Source: Roseburia porci
Lineage (GTDB): Bacteria; Bacillota; Clostridia; Lachnospirales; Lachnospiraceae
NCBI RefSeq assembly: GCF_009695765.1
Contig: NZ_VUNI01000010.1
Location: 30,144-94,143, forward strand
DNA length: 64,000 bases
Direction of reading: 5' to 3'
Shown here: piece by piece, positions 17,468 to 26,900 of the stretch
Layout: each line of letters starts with the position of its first letter
How positions within the stretch are numbered: the stretch's first letter is position 1
Translations under genes and position numbers: made by a program
The notes under the pieces: model-generated
The model's input: only the letters and a program-made list of their open reading frames with translations
What the model was told of the DNA's origin: nothing
Database searches by the model: none

Positions 17468-18523
17468 TTACGGGAACATTGGAACCATTTCAAGGCCCTC
17501 TGTCTCCTTAAATCCAAACATCAGATTCATGTTCTGTACAGCCTGTCCTGCTGCACCTTTTACCAGATTATCCAAAGCACCCATCATTACGATTCTTCCG
17601 GTTCTTTCATCAATAACGAAGTTCACATCCACATAATTACTTCCCTCTACCCATTTTGTTTCCGGGCATACTCCCTTCGGAAGGACACGAACGAATTTTT
17701 CTTTTGCATAATACTTATCATATGCAGCCTTCACCTCATCGTATGTTGGAAGCGAGCCATCGGCTTTTTTCTTAAGTGTTGCATATTCTGTAGCAAGGAT
17801 TCCACGGTTCATCGGAACCAGATGTGGTGTAAAGTTGATCAGAATCTGTTTACCTGCCGCATATCCAAGCTGTTCTTCAATCTCCGGTGTATGTCTGTGT
17901 GTAGCAACACCATATGCTTTCATATTTTCATTCACTTCACAGAATAAATTCTGTGTTTTTGCGCCTCTTCCAGCGCCCGATGTTCCGGACTTTGCATCAA
18001 TGATCAATGTATCCGCATCGATCAGTCCCTCTTTTACAAGCGGATATGCCGTAAGAATGGAACAGGTTGTATAACAGCCCGGGTTCGCTACAAGTCTTGC
18101 TTTTTTCACAAGATCACGGTTTACTTCACACAATCCATACACTGCTTCTTCAATAAACTGTGGACTCTTATGCTCGATCTTATACCATTTCTCATAAGTT
18201 GCCACATCCTTGATTCTGAAATCCGCACTCAGATCCACAATCTTAGTTTTGCTTAAAATAGACTCATTTAAAACGCCTGCAAGAAATCCCTGTGGTGTTG
18301 CTGTAAAAATCACATCAACCTGCTCTGCAAGTTCTTCCATATTATCATCCATACATTTTGCATCAACAATTTCAAACATGTTACGATATATATCTGCATA
18401 TGGCTGCTCTACATAGCTTCTCGAACCATACCACTTAATTTCCACTTCTTTATGATTCATCAATATACGGACAAGTTCTGCTCCCGCATATCCAGTCGCT
18501 CCAATAACTCCAGCTTTGATCAT
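17468..18523 (-). CDS. argC: N-acetyl-gamma-glutamyl-phosphate reductase
   Basis: A 351-residue NADPH enzyme, third step of arginine synthesis. The N-terminus is a Rossmann fold (GVIGATGYAGAELVRIL); the catalytic cysteine is in VANPGCYTTCS; the C-terminal HRHTPEIEEQLGYAAG block is typical. First gene of the argC operon, starting at 18523 about 130 nt downstream of the promoter at 18662-18690, whose -10 overlaps a perfect ARG box. Confidence 0.97.
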   Translation of the reverse strand: MIKAGVIGATGYAGAELVRILMNHKEVEIKWYGSRSYVEQPYADIYRNMFEIVDAKCMDDNMEELAEQVDVIFTATPQGFLAGVLNESILSKTKIVDLSADFRIKDVATYEKWYKIEHKSPQFIEEAVYGLCEVNRDLVKKARLVANPGCYTTCSILTAYPLVKEGLIDADTLIIDAKSGTSGAGRGAKTQNLFCEVNENMKAYGVATHRHTPEIEEQLGYAAGKQILINFTPHLVPMNRGILATEYATLKKKADGSLPTYDEVKAAYDKYYAKEKFVRVLPKGVCPETKWVEGSNYVDVNFVIDERTGRIVMMGALDNLVKGAAGQAVQNMNLMFGFKETEGLEMVPMFP

Positions 18524-18655
18524 ATCTAATCCTTCTTTCTCTGTATGTTCTGTCAGAAGCTCTGCCTCAGCAATTTACTTCCGGCATTATCTTCCTTCAC
18601 TATAGCTCTTTCTTTCCTTATAGTAAAGAAGTTTTCTCTCAGCTTTCTTGTACAT

Positions 18656-18690
18656 TGCATAATTATACATTCATTCATTTTAATATGCAA
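18656..18690 (-). promoter_or_regulatory. argC promoter overlapped by a perfect ARG box
   Basis: Minus-strand TTGCAT (18685-18690) and TATAAT (18662-18667) are 17 bp apart. The -10 lies inside TGCAT-AATT-ATACA (18656-18669), a perfect match to the ArgR/AhrC consensus TGNATWWWWATNCA. A bound repressor would block the argC operon. The rest of the 343-bp argC-argG interval holds a leader of about 130 nt with no recognisable riboswitch. Confidence 0.85.
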
Positions 18691-18710
18691 CCCTGTTTTT
18701 ACATTTTTAT

Positions 18711-18777
18711 TGCATTTTTATATAATTGCTTGTTATGAAAGCTATTCTTTATTGCTCTAGTTGTGTATTTTTATTAA
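18711..18777. promoter_or_regulatory. Two near-match ARG boxes between argC and argG
   Basis: TGCATTTTTATATA at 18711-18724 and TGTATTTTTATTAA at 18764-18777 each differ from TGNATWWWWATNCA at one position. Together with the perfect box at 18656 they give three spaced sites in the divergent control region, fitting binding of a hexameric ArgR/AhrC. The AT-rich context makes chance matches possible. Confidence 0.5.
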
Positions 18778-18799
18778 ATATAAATGTATATTTTTTCGC

Positions 18800-18828
18800 T
18801 TGCATATTATTCATGATTGTTGTATATT
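18800..18828 (+). promoter_or_regulatory. argG promoter
   Basis: TTGCAT (18800-18805), 17-bp spacer, TATATT (18823-18828). The start of argG is 38 bp after the -10 with AAAGGA as ribosome-binding site. It uses the same TTGCAT -35 as the divergent argC promoter. Confidence 0.75.
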
Positions 18829-18866
18829 GAATTTAATAACGATAAGAAAAGAAAGGAATCATCAAA

Positions 18867-20093
18867 ATGAAAGAAAAAGTTGTTTTAGCATATTCCGGTG
18901 GTCTTGATACAACAGCGATCATCCCATGGTTAAAAGAGAATTATGATTATGAAGTCATCTGCTGCTGCGTTGACTGCGGTCAGGGAGAAGAGTTAGACGG
19001 ATTAAACGAAAGAGCAAAATTATCCGGCGCTTCCAAATTATATATCGAAGATATTACAGATGAATTCTGTGATGATTATATTGTTCCTTGTGTTCAGGCA
19101 AATGCCGTTTACGAGAACAAGTATCTGCTTGGAACATCCATGGCCCGTCCTGGAATCGCCAAGAAATTAGTAGAGATTGCCTGCAAAGAAGGCGCTGTTG
19201 CAATCTGTCACGGTGCAACCGGAAAAGGAAATGATCAGATCCGTTTTGAGCTCGCAATCAAAGCTCTCGCTCCTGACATTAAGATCATCGCTCCTTGGCG
19301 TGATGACAAATGGAAAATGGATTCCCGTGAAGCAGAAATTGAATTCTGTAAAGCACATGGTATCGATCTTCCATTCTCAACCGATTCCAGCTATAGCCGT
19401 GACCGTAACTTATGGCACATCAGCCATGAGGGACTTGAACTTGAAGATCCTTCCAAAGAGCCAAACTATGATCACCTGCTTGTATTAAGTGTAACACCGG
19501 AAAAAGCTCCGGATGAAGGTGAATACGTAACCATGACTTTTGAAAAGGGTGTACCTACTTCCGTAAACGGAAAGAAAATGAAAGTATCTGATATCATTCG
19601 TGAACTGAACCGTCTTGGCGGAAAACACGGAATTGGTATCATCGATATCGTTGAGAACCGTGTTGTCGGTATGAAATCCCGTGGTGTATACGAGACTCCG
19701 GGAGGAACCATTCTTATGGAAGCACATCAGCAGTTGGAGGAACTTGTTCTTGATCGTGCTACCGCAGAAGTCAAAAAAGATATGGGAAACAAACTTGCCC
19801 AGATCGTATACGAAGGAAAATGGTTCACTCCACTGAGAGAGGCTGTTCAGGCTTTCGTAGAATCTACTCAGGAATATGTTACCGGTGAAGTTAAATTCAA
19901 ACTTTACAAAGGAAATATCATCAAAGCCGGCACTACTTCTCCATACTCACTTTACAGTGAATCACTTGCAAGCTTTACAACCGGTGATCTTTATGATCAT
20001 CATGATGCAGATGGCTTCATCACCTTATTCGGTCTTCCACTGAAAGTCCGTGCTATGAAGATGTTAGAGCTTGAGAAAGAGAAAAACAAATAA
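18867..20093 (+). CDS. argG: Argininosuccinate synthase
   Basis: A 408-residue enzyme joining citrulline and aspartate with ATP. The N-terminus [19 protein letters not shown] has the PP-loop SGGLDT. Other marks are [15 protein letters not shown] and [19 protein letters not shown]. Start at 18867 behind AAAGGA. Divergent from the argC operon with shared ARG boxes; argH and argF are not in the window. A terminator follows at 20111. Confidence 0.97.
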   Translation: MKEKVVLAYSGGLDTTAIIPWLKENYDYEVICCCVDCGQGEELDGLNERAKLSGASKLYIEDITDEFCDDYIVPCVQANAVYENKYLLGTSMARPGIAKKLVEIACKEGAVAICHGATGKGNDQIRFELAIKALAPDIKIIAPWRDDKWKMDSREAEIEFCKAHGIDLPFSTDSSYSRDRNLWHISHEGLELEDPSKEPNYDHLLVLSVTPEKAPDEGEYVTMTFEKGVPTSVNGKKMKVSDIIRELNRLGGKHGIGIIDIVENRVVGMKSRGVYETPGGTILMEAHQQLEELVLDRATAEVKKDMGNKLAQIVYEGKWFTPLREAVQAFVESTQEYVTGEVKFKLYKGNIIKAGTTSPYSLYSESLASFTTGDLYDHHDADGFITLFGLPLKVRAMKMLELEKEKNK

Positions 20094-20110
20094 TTTTCTT
20101 ACATAATGCA

Positions 20111-20150
20111 AAATGCCGCTGATTCCATTCTTAAGAATCAGCGGTATTTT
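20111..20150. terminator. Terminator between argG and the ABC exporter
   Basis: GCCGCTGATTC (20115-20125) pairs with GAATCAGCGGT (20135-20145), flanked by A residues before and T residues after. It can end argG on the plus strand and probably the exporter permease on the minus strand, whose stop is at 20162. Confidence 0.88.
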
Positions 20151-20161
20151 TCTGTTTGTTT

Positions 20162-21835
20162 TTATGCAGTGCCTTCATGTAAAAGTGAAGGATAAATAAT
20201 AAAAAGTACAGCGCCAAGTATCAGATTAAACAGAATCTCAAGCAGCAATCCAATCTCAAGACTGATCAAAAGTGCTCCAACTGCCAAAATAATTACAATC
20301 ACTGCAATCATAATAAATTTCAGAACAAGCTGCAACATACTCTTTACAATATCAAGTGCTGTAGCAGGGAATAACACTTCAAGCATCATTCCAACTGTGG
20401 AAAGCATAAAATCCATACTTACGATCATCACAAACCAAAGCATTACAATCCATGGTTTTTCCGGTGTCAGAACCACTCCGATGACCAGTGCCGGCAATAC
20501 GTCCAATGCACAGGATACTGTTCCTGCTCCCATCGCTGCAAATACTTTGCGATACGGATTGTCTGGCACAAGAAACAGCCAGTTCATCGATGTTTCCGCC
20601 GCAATCGGATTCCCATAGTTTCGGAAAAATGCGATTCCTGTCAGAATTACTGCGATCACCGTAAATTCAGAAACATGAAGAATTCTCTCACAGAAAAGCG
20701 CCGTAACTACTGCTGCCGCCAGATAGGTGAGCATCGTATTCGTAAAAATTCCAAAACGGGCAAAACGTCTTCTGTTATACATTTCTTTCCAGAAAAACGC
20801 GCTTCCTCCCCATCCTTTCATTTCAGAATTTCTTGCAATTTTTTCGGAACGTTCTTTCTTATTGACGACACGGCCCTCCTGAGCTGCAATCATGGTATTT
20901 TCTCTGTCTGCCGCTCCGGAAAAAGCATCTTCATAGAAATCGGCTTTAATTCTCCAGATTCCAGCAAACATGACTGCCATAAGAAGCACAAGGAGTATTC
21001 CATAAATCAGCGATTCCAGTGCATTACCAGACACCGCCGCCATGATCATCCCCTTATACCATCCAATCAGAGGGATCACTCTTGTCCATTTTGCTCCAAA
21101 TGTGCCCGCCATCGTCTGTTCCCAGTTCTGTCCGCTCTTCAGATATGCAGTTCCAACAATCACTGCAACAATTCCTGCGATCAGAATAATCAGCGGACGG
21201 ACATATTTTTTCAGTTCTGTATAGGTTGCAGTTAACGTATAGCTGAGTACCGATACCAGCTTCTGTAATAAAAGAAGAAAGATCCATGCCAGGAAGATCG
21301 CAATGATCGCCATCCAGCTAATTCCCATATTTTGTCTAAGATTCGGAATCTGAAAAATCAGATAAAAAGAGCCAAGTATCGTCGTAACCATCTGAAATGT
21401 CAACCGAAACATCAGAACCGACTGTGGCTTTAACGGAGCTGTAAAAAGGAAATTCACATCTGCCATAAGGAAGATATCCGAGCCGTTTTTGCTTCCTCCG
21501 TATATTCCCCACAGCAAAAAGGCGATAAGTACAATTGGAATTCCAAACTCGAAGCACAGCTGCATAAATTGTGTATCCTCGAAGGTAAATTGGTTGTCAT
21601 CCTCTGCACTCTCATCGGTATCCTGTTCTTCTTCCGTCCCGCTGTATTCCTCACTGGAATATTCGGTCTGATTCTCATTTTTGGAATCCACAATATCTGC
21701 AACAAGCCCTGCCGAAAATCCAAAAATCACTCCGATTGCTATGACTGCCACAAAGATAACAACAAACGTGCTCCGAAATATCTTCTTTAGGGAATTTAAA
21801 AATGTATGCCATGCGTAATATCCTACCATCTTCAT
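20162..21835 (-). CDS. ABC exporter membrane subunit
   Basis: A 557-residue integral membrane protein of the 'putative ABC exporter' type. It starts with a first helix near residues 23-48. A strongly acidic loop follows (about 55-90, runs of E, D and S), then about ten further helices, with a cytosolic block around RVVNKKERSEKIARNSEMKGWG. It pairs with the ATPase gene just upstream (3-bp gap). The substrate cannot be told from sequence; systems of this kind are linked to peptide or drug efflux. The acidic loop is unusual and could bind cations or peptides. Confidence 0.85.
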   Translation of the reverse strand: MKMVGYYAWHTFLNSLKKIFRSTFVVIFVAVIAIGVIFGFSAGLVADIVDSKNENQTEYSSEEYSGTEEEQDTDESAEDDNQFTFEDTQFMQLCFEFGIPIVLIAFLLWGIYGGSKNGSDIFLMADVNFLFTAPLKPQSVLMFRLTFQMVTTILGSFYLIFQIPNLRQNMGISWMAIIAIFLAWIFLLLLQKLVSVLSYTLTATYTELKKYVRPLIILIAGIVAVIVGTAYLKSGQNWEQTMAGTFGAKWTRVIPLIGWYKGMIMAAVSGNALESLIYGILLVLLMAVMFAGIWRIKADFYEDAFSGAADRENTMIAAQEGRVVNKKERSEKIARNSEMKGWGGSAFFWKEMYNRRRFARFGIFTNTMLTYLAAAVVTALFCERILHVSEFTVIAVILTGIAFFRNYGNPIAAETSMNWLFLVPDNPYRKVFAAMGAGTVSCALDVLPALVIGVVLTPEKPWIVMLWFVMIVSMDFMLSTVGMMLEVLFPATALDIVKSMLQLVLKFIMIAVIVIILAVGALLISLEIGLLLEILFNLILGAVLFIIYPSLLHEGTA

Positions 21836-21838
21836 ACA

Positions 21839-22549
21839 TTACACCCCTTCCTTCGGAGCTTCCGTGATCTCAAAGAAAATATCCTCCAGGCTCTTATCCG
21901 TCTCGCCGATATCCTTCCGGTCCACAGTTGCAGCAATCTGACCATCTTTCATGATGTACGTTGTATCCCACAGTTCTTCGATACTGTCGATCATATGCGT
22001 ACTAACCAGTACACAGCATCCTTTTTCTTTCAGTTCTTCAAATACTTTCTTCAATTCTTTGATCGCATGAGGATCAAGTCCGATCATTGGCTCATCAAAA
22101 AGAATCAGCTGTGGTCTTGGAAGAAGTCCACAACAGATGCTGAGTTTCTGCTGCATTCCTTTCGACAGTTCATCACCGAACTTCTTTCGTTTATCCTGAA
22201 GTTCAAAGCGTTCCAGCAACTGCTCTTTATATTCTTTATAATCTTTTAACTTATACGCTCTGGCGATAAATTCAAGATGTTCATCAACCGTAAGGTTTGG
22301 ATAAAGTGACGGAATTTCCGGGACATATCCCATATATCTTTTTGCTTCTACCGTTTTATTTGAACATCCATCAACGGTAATCTGTCCATCATACTTTAAA
22401 AAACCCATAATACATTTGATGATCGTACTTTTTCCAGCACCGTTTGGTCCTAACAAAATTCCAATCTGCCCATTATCAATCGTAAGATTGATATCATTGT
22501 TCGCAATTACTTTACGATACTTTTTTGTGACATGTGATACGACTAACAT
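21839..22549 (-). CDS. ABC exporter ATP-binding subunit
   Basis: A 236-residue ATPase with Walker A LGPNGAGKSTIIKCIM, the Q-loop region GYVPEIPSLYPNLT, a non-standard signature LSKGMQQKLSI, Walker B LILFDEPMIGLDP, and the switch histidine in VSTHMIDSI. The ATG at 22549 follows AGAGGAG; an earlier in-frame ATG at 22570 lies before that site. The C-terminus (GQIAATVDRKDIGETDKSLEDIFFEI) resembles BcrA/NatA-type exporters. It is first in a two-gene unit with the permease. Confidence 0.93.
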   Translation of the reverse strand: MLVVSHVTKKYRKVIANNDINLTIDNGQIGILLGPNGAGKSTIIKCIMGFLKYDGQITVDGCSNKTVEAKRYMGYVPEIPSLYPNLTVDEHLEFIARAYKLKDYKEYKEQLLERFELQDKRKKFGDELSKGMQQKLSICCGLLPRPQLILFDEPMIGLDPHAIKELKKVFEELKEKGCCVLVSTHMIDSIEELWDTTYIMKDGQIAATVDRKDIGETDKSLEDIFFEITEAPKEGV

Positions 22550-22659
22550 TGTGTGTTCTCCTCTTTCCATTTGTATTTATTTCTAACTACAAATATCATT
22601 GTATCACACACAATTCCTGTATGGTCTTAACATTGCCTTAACGAATACTGATTTTCTTA

Positions 22660-24138
22660 TTATTGTGCAGTCGTAAGATAGCTTGAAATACAATACAGCG
22701 TCTGACCATTATATTCCACTCTGGACCATCCGAATTCCTCATTGATTCCTGTTCTTGTCACGGTTTCCCCATTCGTCAGAACCGCAGCCACAACAGCATC
22801 CGGGTTCGTAACACTTGGGATTGTCCTCAGATTTACTTCAATTTTGGCGGTTACAACATCATTACAGTCTGTGAATTTTGTCTTTAATCCGTCACCACTT
22901 CCACTGCCTTCCTGTCCTGCTGCCACATAATTTAAATCTGTAGTCAAATAACTGGATACTGCATAATATGTGGTTCCGTTATATTGCAGGCGTGACCATC
23001 CGCTGTCACTGATGCCAGTCCGCGTTGCGACATCGCCATTATTTAACGTAAGTTCCACCGTGCTGTCGGTATCCTGACTTGGAATATTTCTCAGATTTGC
23101 AGATTCTTTTGCTGTAACACTCTCGTTTACATCCTGAAACCTCATGGTTGCTTCCGGATCGGCACTTGCGGCATCCGGTGCTTCCCCGTCCTTTGCCTGT
23201 GCTGTTTCATCATATCCAAAATATGCCACATTCAGATCCACCGTAGTCCCAATGCCTGGAATAGTTCCCTGATTGGTATACTGCCACATTGCATGCGTTC
23301 CGGAATAACTGGAAGATGCAGTATCCGGATATGGTGCTTCCGGGTACTGGGCAACCCATATTTTATAACTGTTTTGTATTGCATCAAGGTTCCAGTCCGC
23401 ACTATCCTGCAACTCTCCGGATGCAGCATAAAACATCGGTGTGTAACCTTTTTGATAGATTTCATCCATAAATGCAACCGCTAATCCGGTACGTTTTTCC
23501 CTGTCTAATCCGGACTGACGGCTGTCTGGATCCTGGAATCCTTCACAGTCAAAGGCTACTGGATACGTGATCTGATATTGTGAAATATAGTCAGCGACCC
23601 AGTCCGCCTCTTCCTCTGCTTCCGCTTCTGTGATTGCTGATGAGAAAAAGTATACACCTATTTTGATTCCATTCGCCTGTGCTTCCTGCATATTGTACTT
23701 GGCATTGGTGTCGACACACATTTCCCCTGTTTTCTGCGTCCGATATCCCACACGAATCATTGCAAAATCAATTCCCGATGCAGCAACTTTACTCCAGTCG
23801 ATGGTTCCCTGATATTTTGCGACATCAATCCCAAGCGTAATCTGATCATTTTCCGCAGCACTGCTCGCAGTCAAAATAGCACTTGCATCAACCTGGGCAC
23901 CGCTTTCCTGCCCCATTGATCCATTTTCCGGATCATCTGTATCCTGCTGTTTTGTATCCTGCTCCGTAGTCAGATCTCCCACGCTGCCCATCGGATCTTT
24001 ATTCTTCTTTTGCATCCAGATTCCAGCCAAAAGCGCGGCTCCGACAAGTACAATTATCACAACTGCTATTATAATCCGGGTAATATTGCGAGAACCATAA
24101 GTAGAATCATCTAGTGAATCAAATCGTTTTTTTTTCAT
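22660..24138 (-). CDS. Membrane-anchored GH25 lysozyme with two SH3 domains
   Basis: A 492-residue cell-wall hydrolase. One N-terminal helix (about 19-42) anchors it outside, followed by a low-complexity D/Q/T linker. The GH25 muramidase domain spans about 100-310 (IDVAKYQGTIDW with D105, and AFDCEG with D197/E199 as catalytic candidates). Two bacterial SH3-type repeats follow, about 333-405 and 425-492, each with a (T/A)ANLR-or-VNLR start and a GWSR-Y-NG core, likely to bind peptidoglycan. RBS GAGGAGG precedes the ATG. It follows the DUF2225 gene by 31 bp. Likely role is wall remodelling rather than phage lysis, since no holin or phage gene is near. Confidence 0.93.
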   Translation of the reverse strand: MKKKRFDSLDDSTYGSRNITRIIIAVVIIVLVGAALLAGIWMQKKNKDPMGSVGDLTTEQDTKQQDTDDPENGSMGQESGAQVDASAILTASSAAENDQITLGIDVAKYQGTIDWSKVAASGIDFAMIRVGYRTQKTGEMCVDTNAKYNMQEAQANGIKIGVYFFSSAITEAEAEEEADWVADYISQYQITYPVAFDCEGFQDPDSRQSGLDREKRTGLAVAFMDEIYQKGYTPMFYAASGELQDSADWNLDAIQNSYKIWVAQYPEAPYPDTASSSYSGTHAMWQYTNQGTIPGIGTTVDLNVAYFGYDETAQAKDGEAPDAASADPEATMRFQDVNESVTAKESANLRNIPSQDTDSTVELTLNNGDVATRTGISDSGWSRLQYNGTTYYAVSSYLTTDLNYVAAGQEGSGSGDGLKTKFTDCNDVVTAKIEVNLRTIPSVTNPDAVVAAVLTNGETVTRTGINEEFGWSRVEYNGQTLYCISSYLTTAQ

Positions 24139-24169
24139 TACAGCCTCCTCAAAATACGTTTATTCTGAA

Positions 24170-25033
24170 TTATTGTTCTTCTTTTTTCAAAGCTTCAATA
24201 ATCTCTTCTTTCATATCCAGTGCTTTGTCTTTCATCTTGCTGCTGGCTGTACGTGATACAAGGATCGATGAGATCATCTTAGACGCAATATCATATTTCT
24301 TCAGGCGGAATGCCATAGCTGCCAAAAGACAGTCTAACGTGTTCTGATCCATTCCACAGATTGGATACATTTCATTGGCAATTGCCTCAACGAATCCATC
24401 ATAGGCTTTCTCATAAAATTCATCTGCTTCTTTGACGCAGGCAGCCTTTTTCTCCAGTGTCTTTTCATCTTTTCCTGTCAGTTCCTCATTCTGTTCATAT
24501 AACATCCATGCAAGTTTCAGACAGGTATATGCCTTTTCACTGATCTTGGCTTTTTTAACGATCGAATTATACAAAGATAATTTGTAACGTTCTACCGCTG
24601 TATCATAATCATATGCTTTCAGCTCTTCTACATTCAATGCATTATGCGCATTAAATTTATCACAGACATTCTCCTTGATCAGTTTTCTCTGCAGGCTGGA
24701 CATGGAATCAAAATATCTGCTCATTGCGGTATAACCACAGTTTGGACATGCACAGATATCATATTTCAGAGTGTCGATATAATAAAATCTCGGTCTCAGA
24801 TCCATATCCGGTTCTTTTCTTCTAAGTCTTCCCGATTTTACAGAAATCATTTTAAATTTGTGTTCGCACACCGGACACTGAACACTCTTCAGCAATAAAA
24901 ATTCTGTTTCTTCCGGAATCTTTTCTTCCTTTTTTACAACCTCTTTTTCCACTGGTTTCTCATCTTTTTTCTCGTAGATCTGCATCTCATCCGCCTGCAG
25001 TCCAAATTTTTCTAACCCTGTTAATAAACTCAT
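24170..25033 (-). CDS. DUF2225 zinc-ribbon protein
   Basis: A 287-residue protein starting at the ATG at 25033 behind AAAGGG. After a K/E-rich stretch (20-45) come two cysteine pairs, CPVC (about 57) and CACPNCGY (about 96), likely a zinc ribbon. A helical tail with TPR-like character follows to the KEEQ end. The family (DUF2225) is common in Firmicutes and has no established function. It shares a direction and likely a transcript with the GH25 lysozyme. Cytosolic, as no signal or membrane helix is seen. Confidence 0.85.
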   Translation of the reverse strand: MSLLTGLEKFGLQADEMQIYEKKDEKPVEKEVVKKEEKIPEETEFLLLKSVQCPVCEHKFKMISVKSGRLRRKEPDMDLRPRFYYIDTLKYDICACPNCGYTAMSRYFDSMSSLQRKLIKENVCDKFNAHNALNVEELKAYDYDTAVERYKLSLYNSIVKKAKISEKAYTCLKLAWMLYEQNEELTGKDEKTLEKKAACVKEADEFYEKAYDGFVEAIANEMYPICGMDQNTLDCLLAAMAFRLKKYDIASKMISSILVSRTASSKMKDKALDMKEEIIEALKKEEQ

Positions 25034-25071
25034 ATACATCCCTTTCTTTATGATCAAATCAATACTTTTCC

Positions 25072-25109
25072 AAGAAGTAAAAGAGATTCCAGTTCCCCCG
25101 GAATCTCTT
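25072..25109 (-). terminator. Terminator of glnS
   Basis: AAGAGATTCC (25081-25090) and GGAATCTCTT (25100-25109) form a 10-bp stem; read on the minus strand the stem is followed by TTTACTTCTT. It separates glnS from the DUF2225 gene. Confidence 0.8.
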
Positions 25110-25119
25110 ATCTCTATTC

Positions 25120-26805
25120 TTATGCATTTGCTTTTGGAAGCTTAAAGGAACTCTTCAGAGAAACAACTCTGTTGAATACCGGCTGTCCTGGTTTGGAATC
25201 CTTGCAATCTGCACAGAAGAATCCCTGTCTTACAAACTGAAAACTCTCATATGGTTTTGCTTCCATAAGTGCCGGTTCCACCATACAATTTTCAAGTACT
25301 GTAAGCGAATTTGGATTCAGATTCAGACTTCCGTCTTCATTATACACTCCAAGTTCTTCGTTTACAATGTTTTCGTAAAGACGAACCGTTACCGGTTTTG
25401 CATATTTTGCAGAAACCCACTGGATCGTTCCTTTTACCTTACGGCCATCCGGGCTGTTTCCACCCTTTGATGCTGGATCATACGTACAATGGATCTCCGT
25501 AACATTTCCATTCTCATCCTTTTTGAAACTCTCACATTTTACAAAATATGCATTCATCAGACGTACTTCATTACCTGGGAACATACGGAAATATTTCTTT
25601 GGAGGATTCTCCATAAAATCTTCCCGATCAATGTAAAGTTCTTTTGTAAACGGAACCTCTCTTGTTCCAAGCTCCGGATTCTCAAGATTGTTTGTTACTT
25701 CCAGCTGTTCTACCTGATCTTCCGGATAATTGTCAATAATTACTTTAACCGGATCAAGAACTGCCATCATACGAGGACGTTTCATCTTCAGATCCTCTCG
25801 GATGCAGTACTCTAACATTGCATAATCTACAGAACTGTTTGCTTTGGAAATTCCACAAAGCTCCACAAAATTGCGGATTGATTCCGGAGTAAATCCTCTT
25901 CTTCTAAGCGCAGCAATCGAAACCAGTCTCGGATCATCCCATCCATCTACAATTCCTTCTTCTACCAGACGCTTGATATAACGCTTACCGGTCACAACGT
26001 TGGTAAGATAAAGCTTTGCAAATTCAATCTGCTTCGGGGTATCATCTTCGTTCTTCTTATATCCAAGTTCTGTCACAACCCAGTCATATAATGGTCTGTG
26101 ATCTTCAAACTCCAATGTACAGATAGAATGTGTGATTCCTTCAATTGCATCTTCGATTGGATGTGCAAAATCATACATTGGGTAAATGCACCATTTATCT
26201 CCGGTTCTGTGATGTGTCATATGCGCTACACGATAGATAACAGGATCTCTCATATTAATATTGGACGATGTCATATCAATCTTAGCACGTAACACCATTG
26301 TTCCGTCCTCAAACTCGCCATTCTTCATGCGTTCAAACAGATCCAGATTCTCTTCTGCGCTTCTTTCCCTGTTTGGATCATTCTTTCCAGGCTCTGTCAG
26401 TGTTCCGCGATACTCTCTGATCTGCTCTGCTGTCAGATCCGATACATATGCTTTGCCGTTTTTGATCAGTTTTACAGCAGCTTCATACATCTGGTCAAAA
26501 TAATCAGAAGCAAAGAACAGTCTGTCTTCCCAATCTGCCCCAAGCCATTTTACGTCTGCCTGAATGGATTCCACGAATTCCACTTTCTCTTTCGTTGGAT
26601 TTGTATCATCAAAACGGAGATTAAACTTACCGCCATATTTCTTTGAAAGTCCATAATTTAAAAGGATCGACTTTGCATGTCCGATATGAAGATAACCGTT
26701 TGGTTCCGGTGGGAATCTTGTAACGACAGACTCACAGTGTCCTTCCGCTAAATCCTTTTCTATGATCTGTTCAATAAAATTTTTGGAGACTGCTTCGTTT
26801 TCCAT
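25120..26805 (-). CDS. glnS: Glutaminyl-tRNA synthetase
   Basis: A 561-residue class I synthetase. The HIGH motif is in [17 protein letters not shown] (H40-H43). The region expected to carry KMSKS/VMSKR reads [15 protein letters not shown], a degenerate form, before [17 protein letters not shown]. The C-terminal anticodon-binding beta barrels are full length. Many Firmicutes lack GlnRS and use the GatCAB amidation route, so this gene fits the Clostridia that have acquired it. A consensus promoter lies at 26839-26867 and RBS AGGAGG precedes the ATG. No T-box leader was found. Confidence 0.96.
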   Translation of the reverse strand: MENEAVSKNFIEQIIEKDLAEGHCESVVTRFPPEPNGYLHIGHAKSILLNYGLSKKYGGKFNLRFDDTNPTKEKVEFVESIQADVKWLGADWEDRLFFASDYFDQMYEAAVKLIKNGKAYVSDLTAEQIREYRGTLTEPGKNDPNRERSAEENLDLFERMKNGEFEDGTMVLRAKIDMTSSNINMRDPVIYRVAHMTHHRTGDKWCIYPMYDFAHPIEDAIEGITHSICTLEFEDHRPLYDWVVTELGYKKNEDDTPKQIEFAKLYLTNVVTGKRYIKRLVEEGIVDGWDDPRLVSIAALRRRGFTPESIRNFVELCGISKANSSVDYAMLEYCIREDLKMKRPRMMAVLDPVKVIIDNYPEDQVEQLEVTNNLENPELGTREVPFTKELYIDREDFMENPPKKYFRMFPGNEVRLMNAYFVKCESFKKDENGNVTEIHCTYDPASKGGNSPDGRKVKGTIQWVSAKYAKPVTVRLYENIVNEELGVYNEDGSLNLNPNSLTVLENCMVEPALMEAKPYESFQFVRQGFFCADCKDSKPGQPVFNRVVSLKSSFKLPKANA

Positions 26806-26838
26806 TGCCTCTCTTCCTCCTGTTGCTAATATTTTTTA

Positions 26839-26867
26839 ATTATAGAGTGCGTACGAAGCTTTGTCAA
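26839..26867 (-). promoter_or_regulatory. Consensus promoter of glnS
   Basis: On the minus strand TTGACA (26862-26867), a 17-bp spacer and TATAAT (26839-26844): perfect sigma-A consensus. It lies 34 bp upstream of the glnS start, which leaves no room for a T-box. Confidence 0.88.
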
Positions 26868-26900
26868 CCTGCCCACAGCTCTGCCATTTTTGTTTCTGCT

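Noticed and set aside
26806..26900. T-box leader for glnS
   Set aside because: Only 34 bp separate the -10 from the gene and no specifier or antiterminator pattern is seen.
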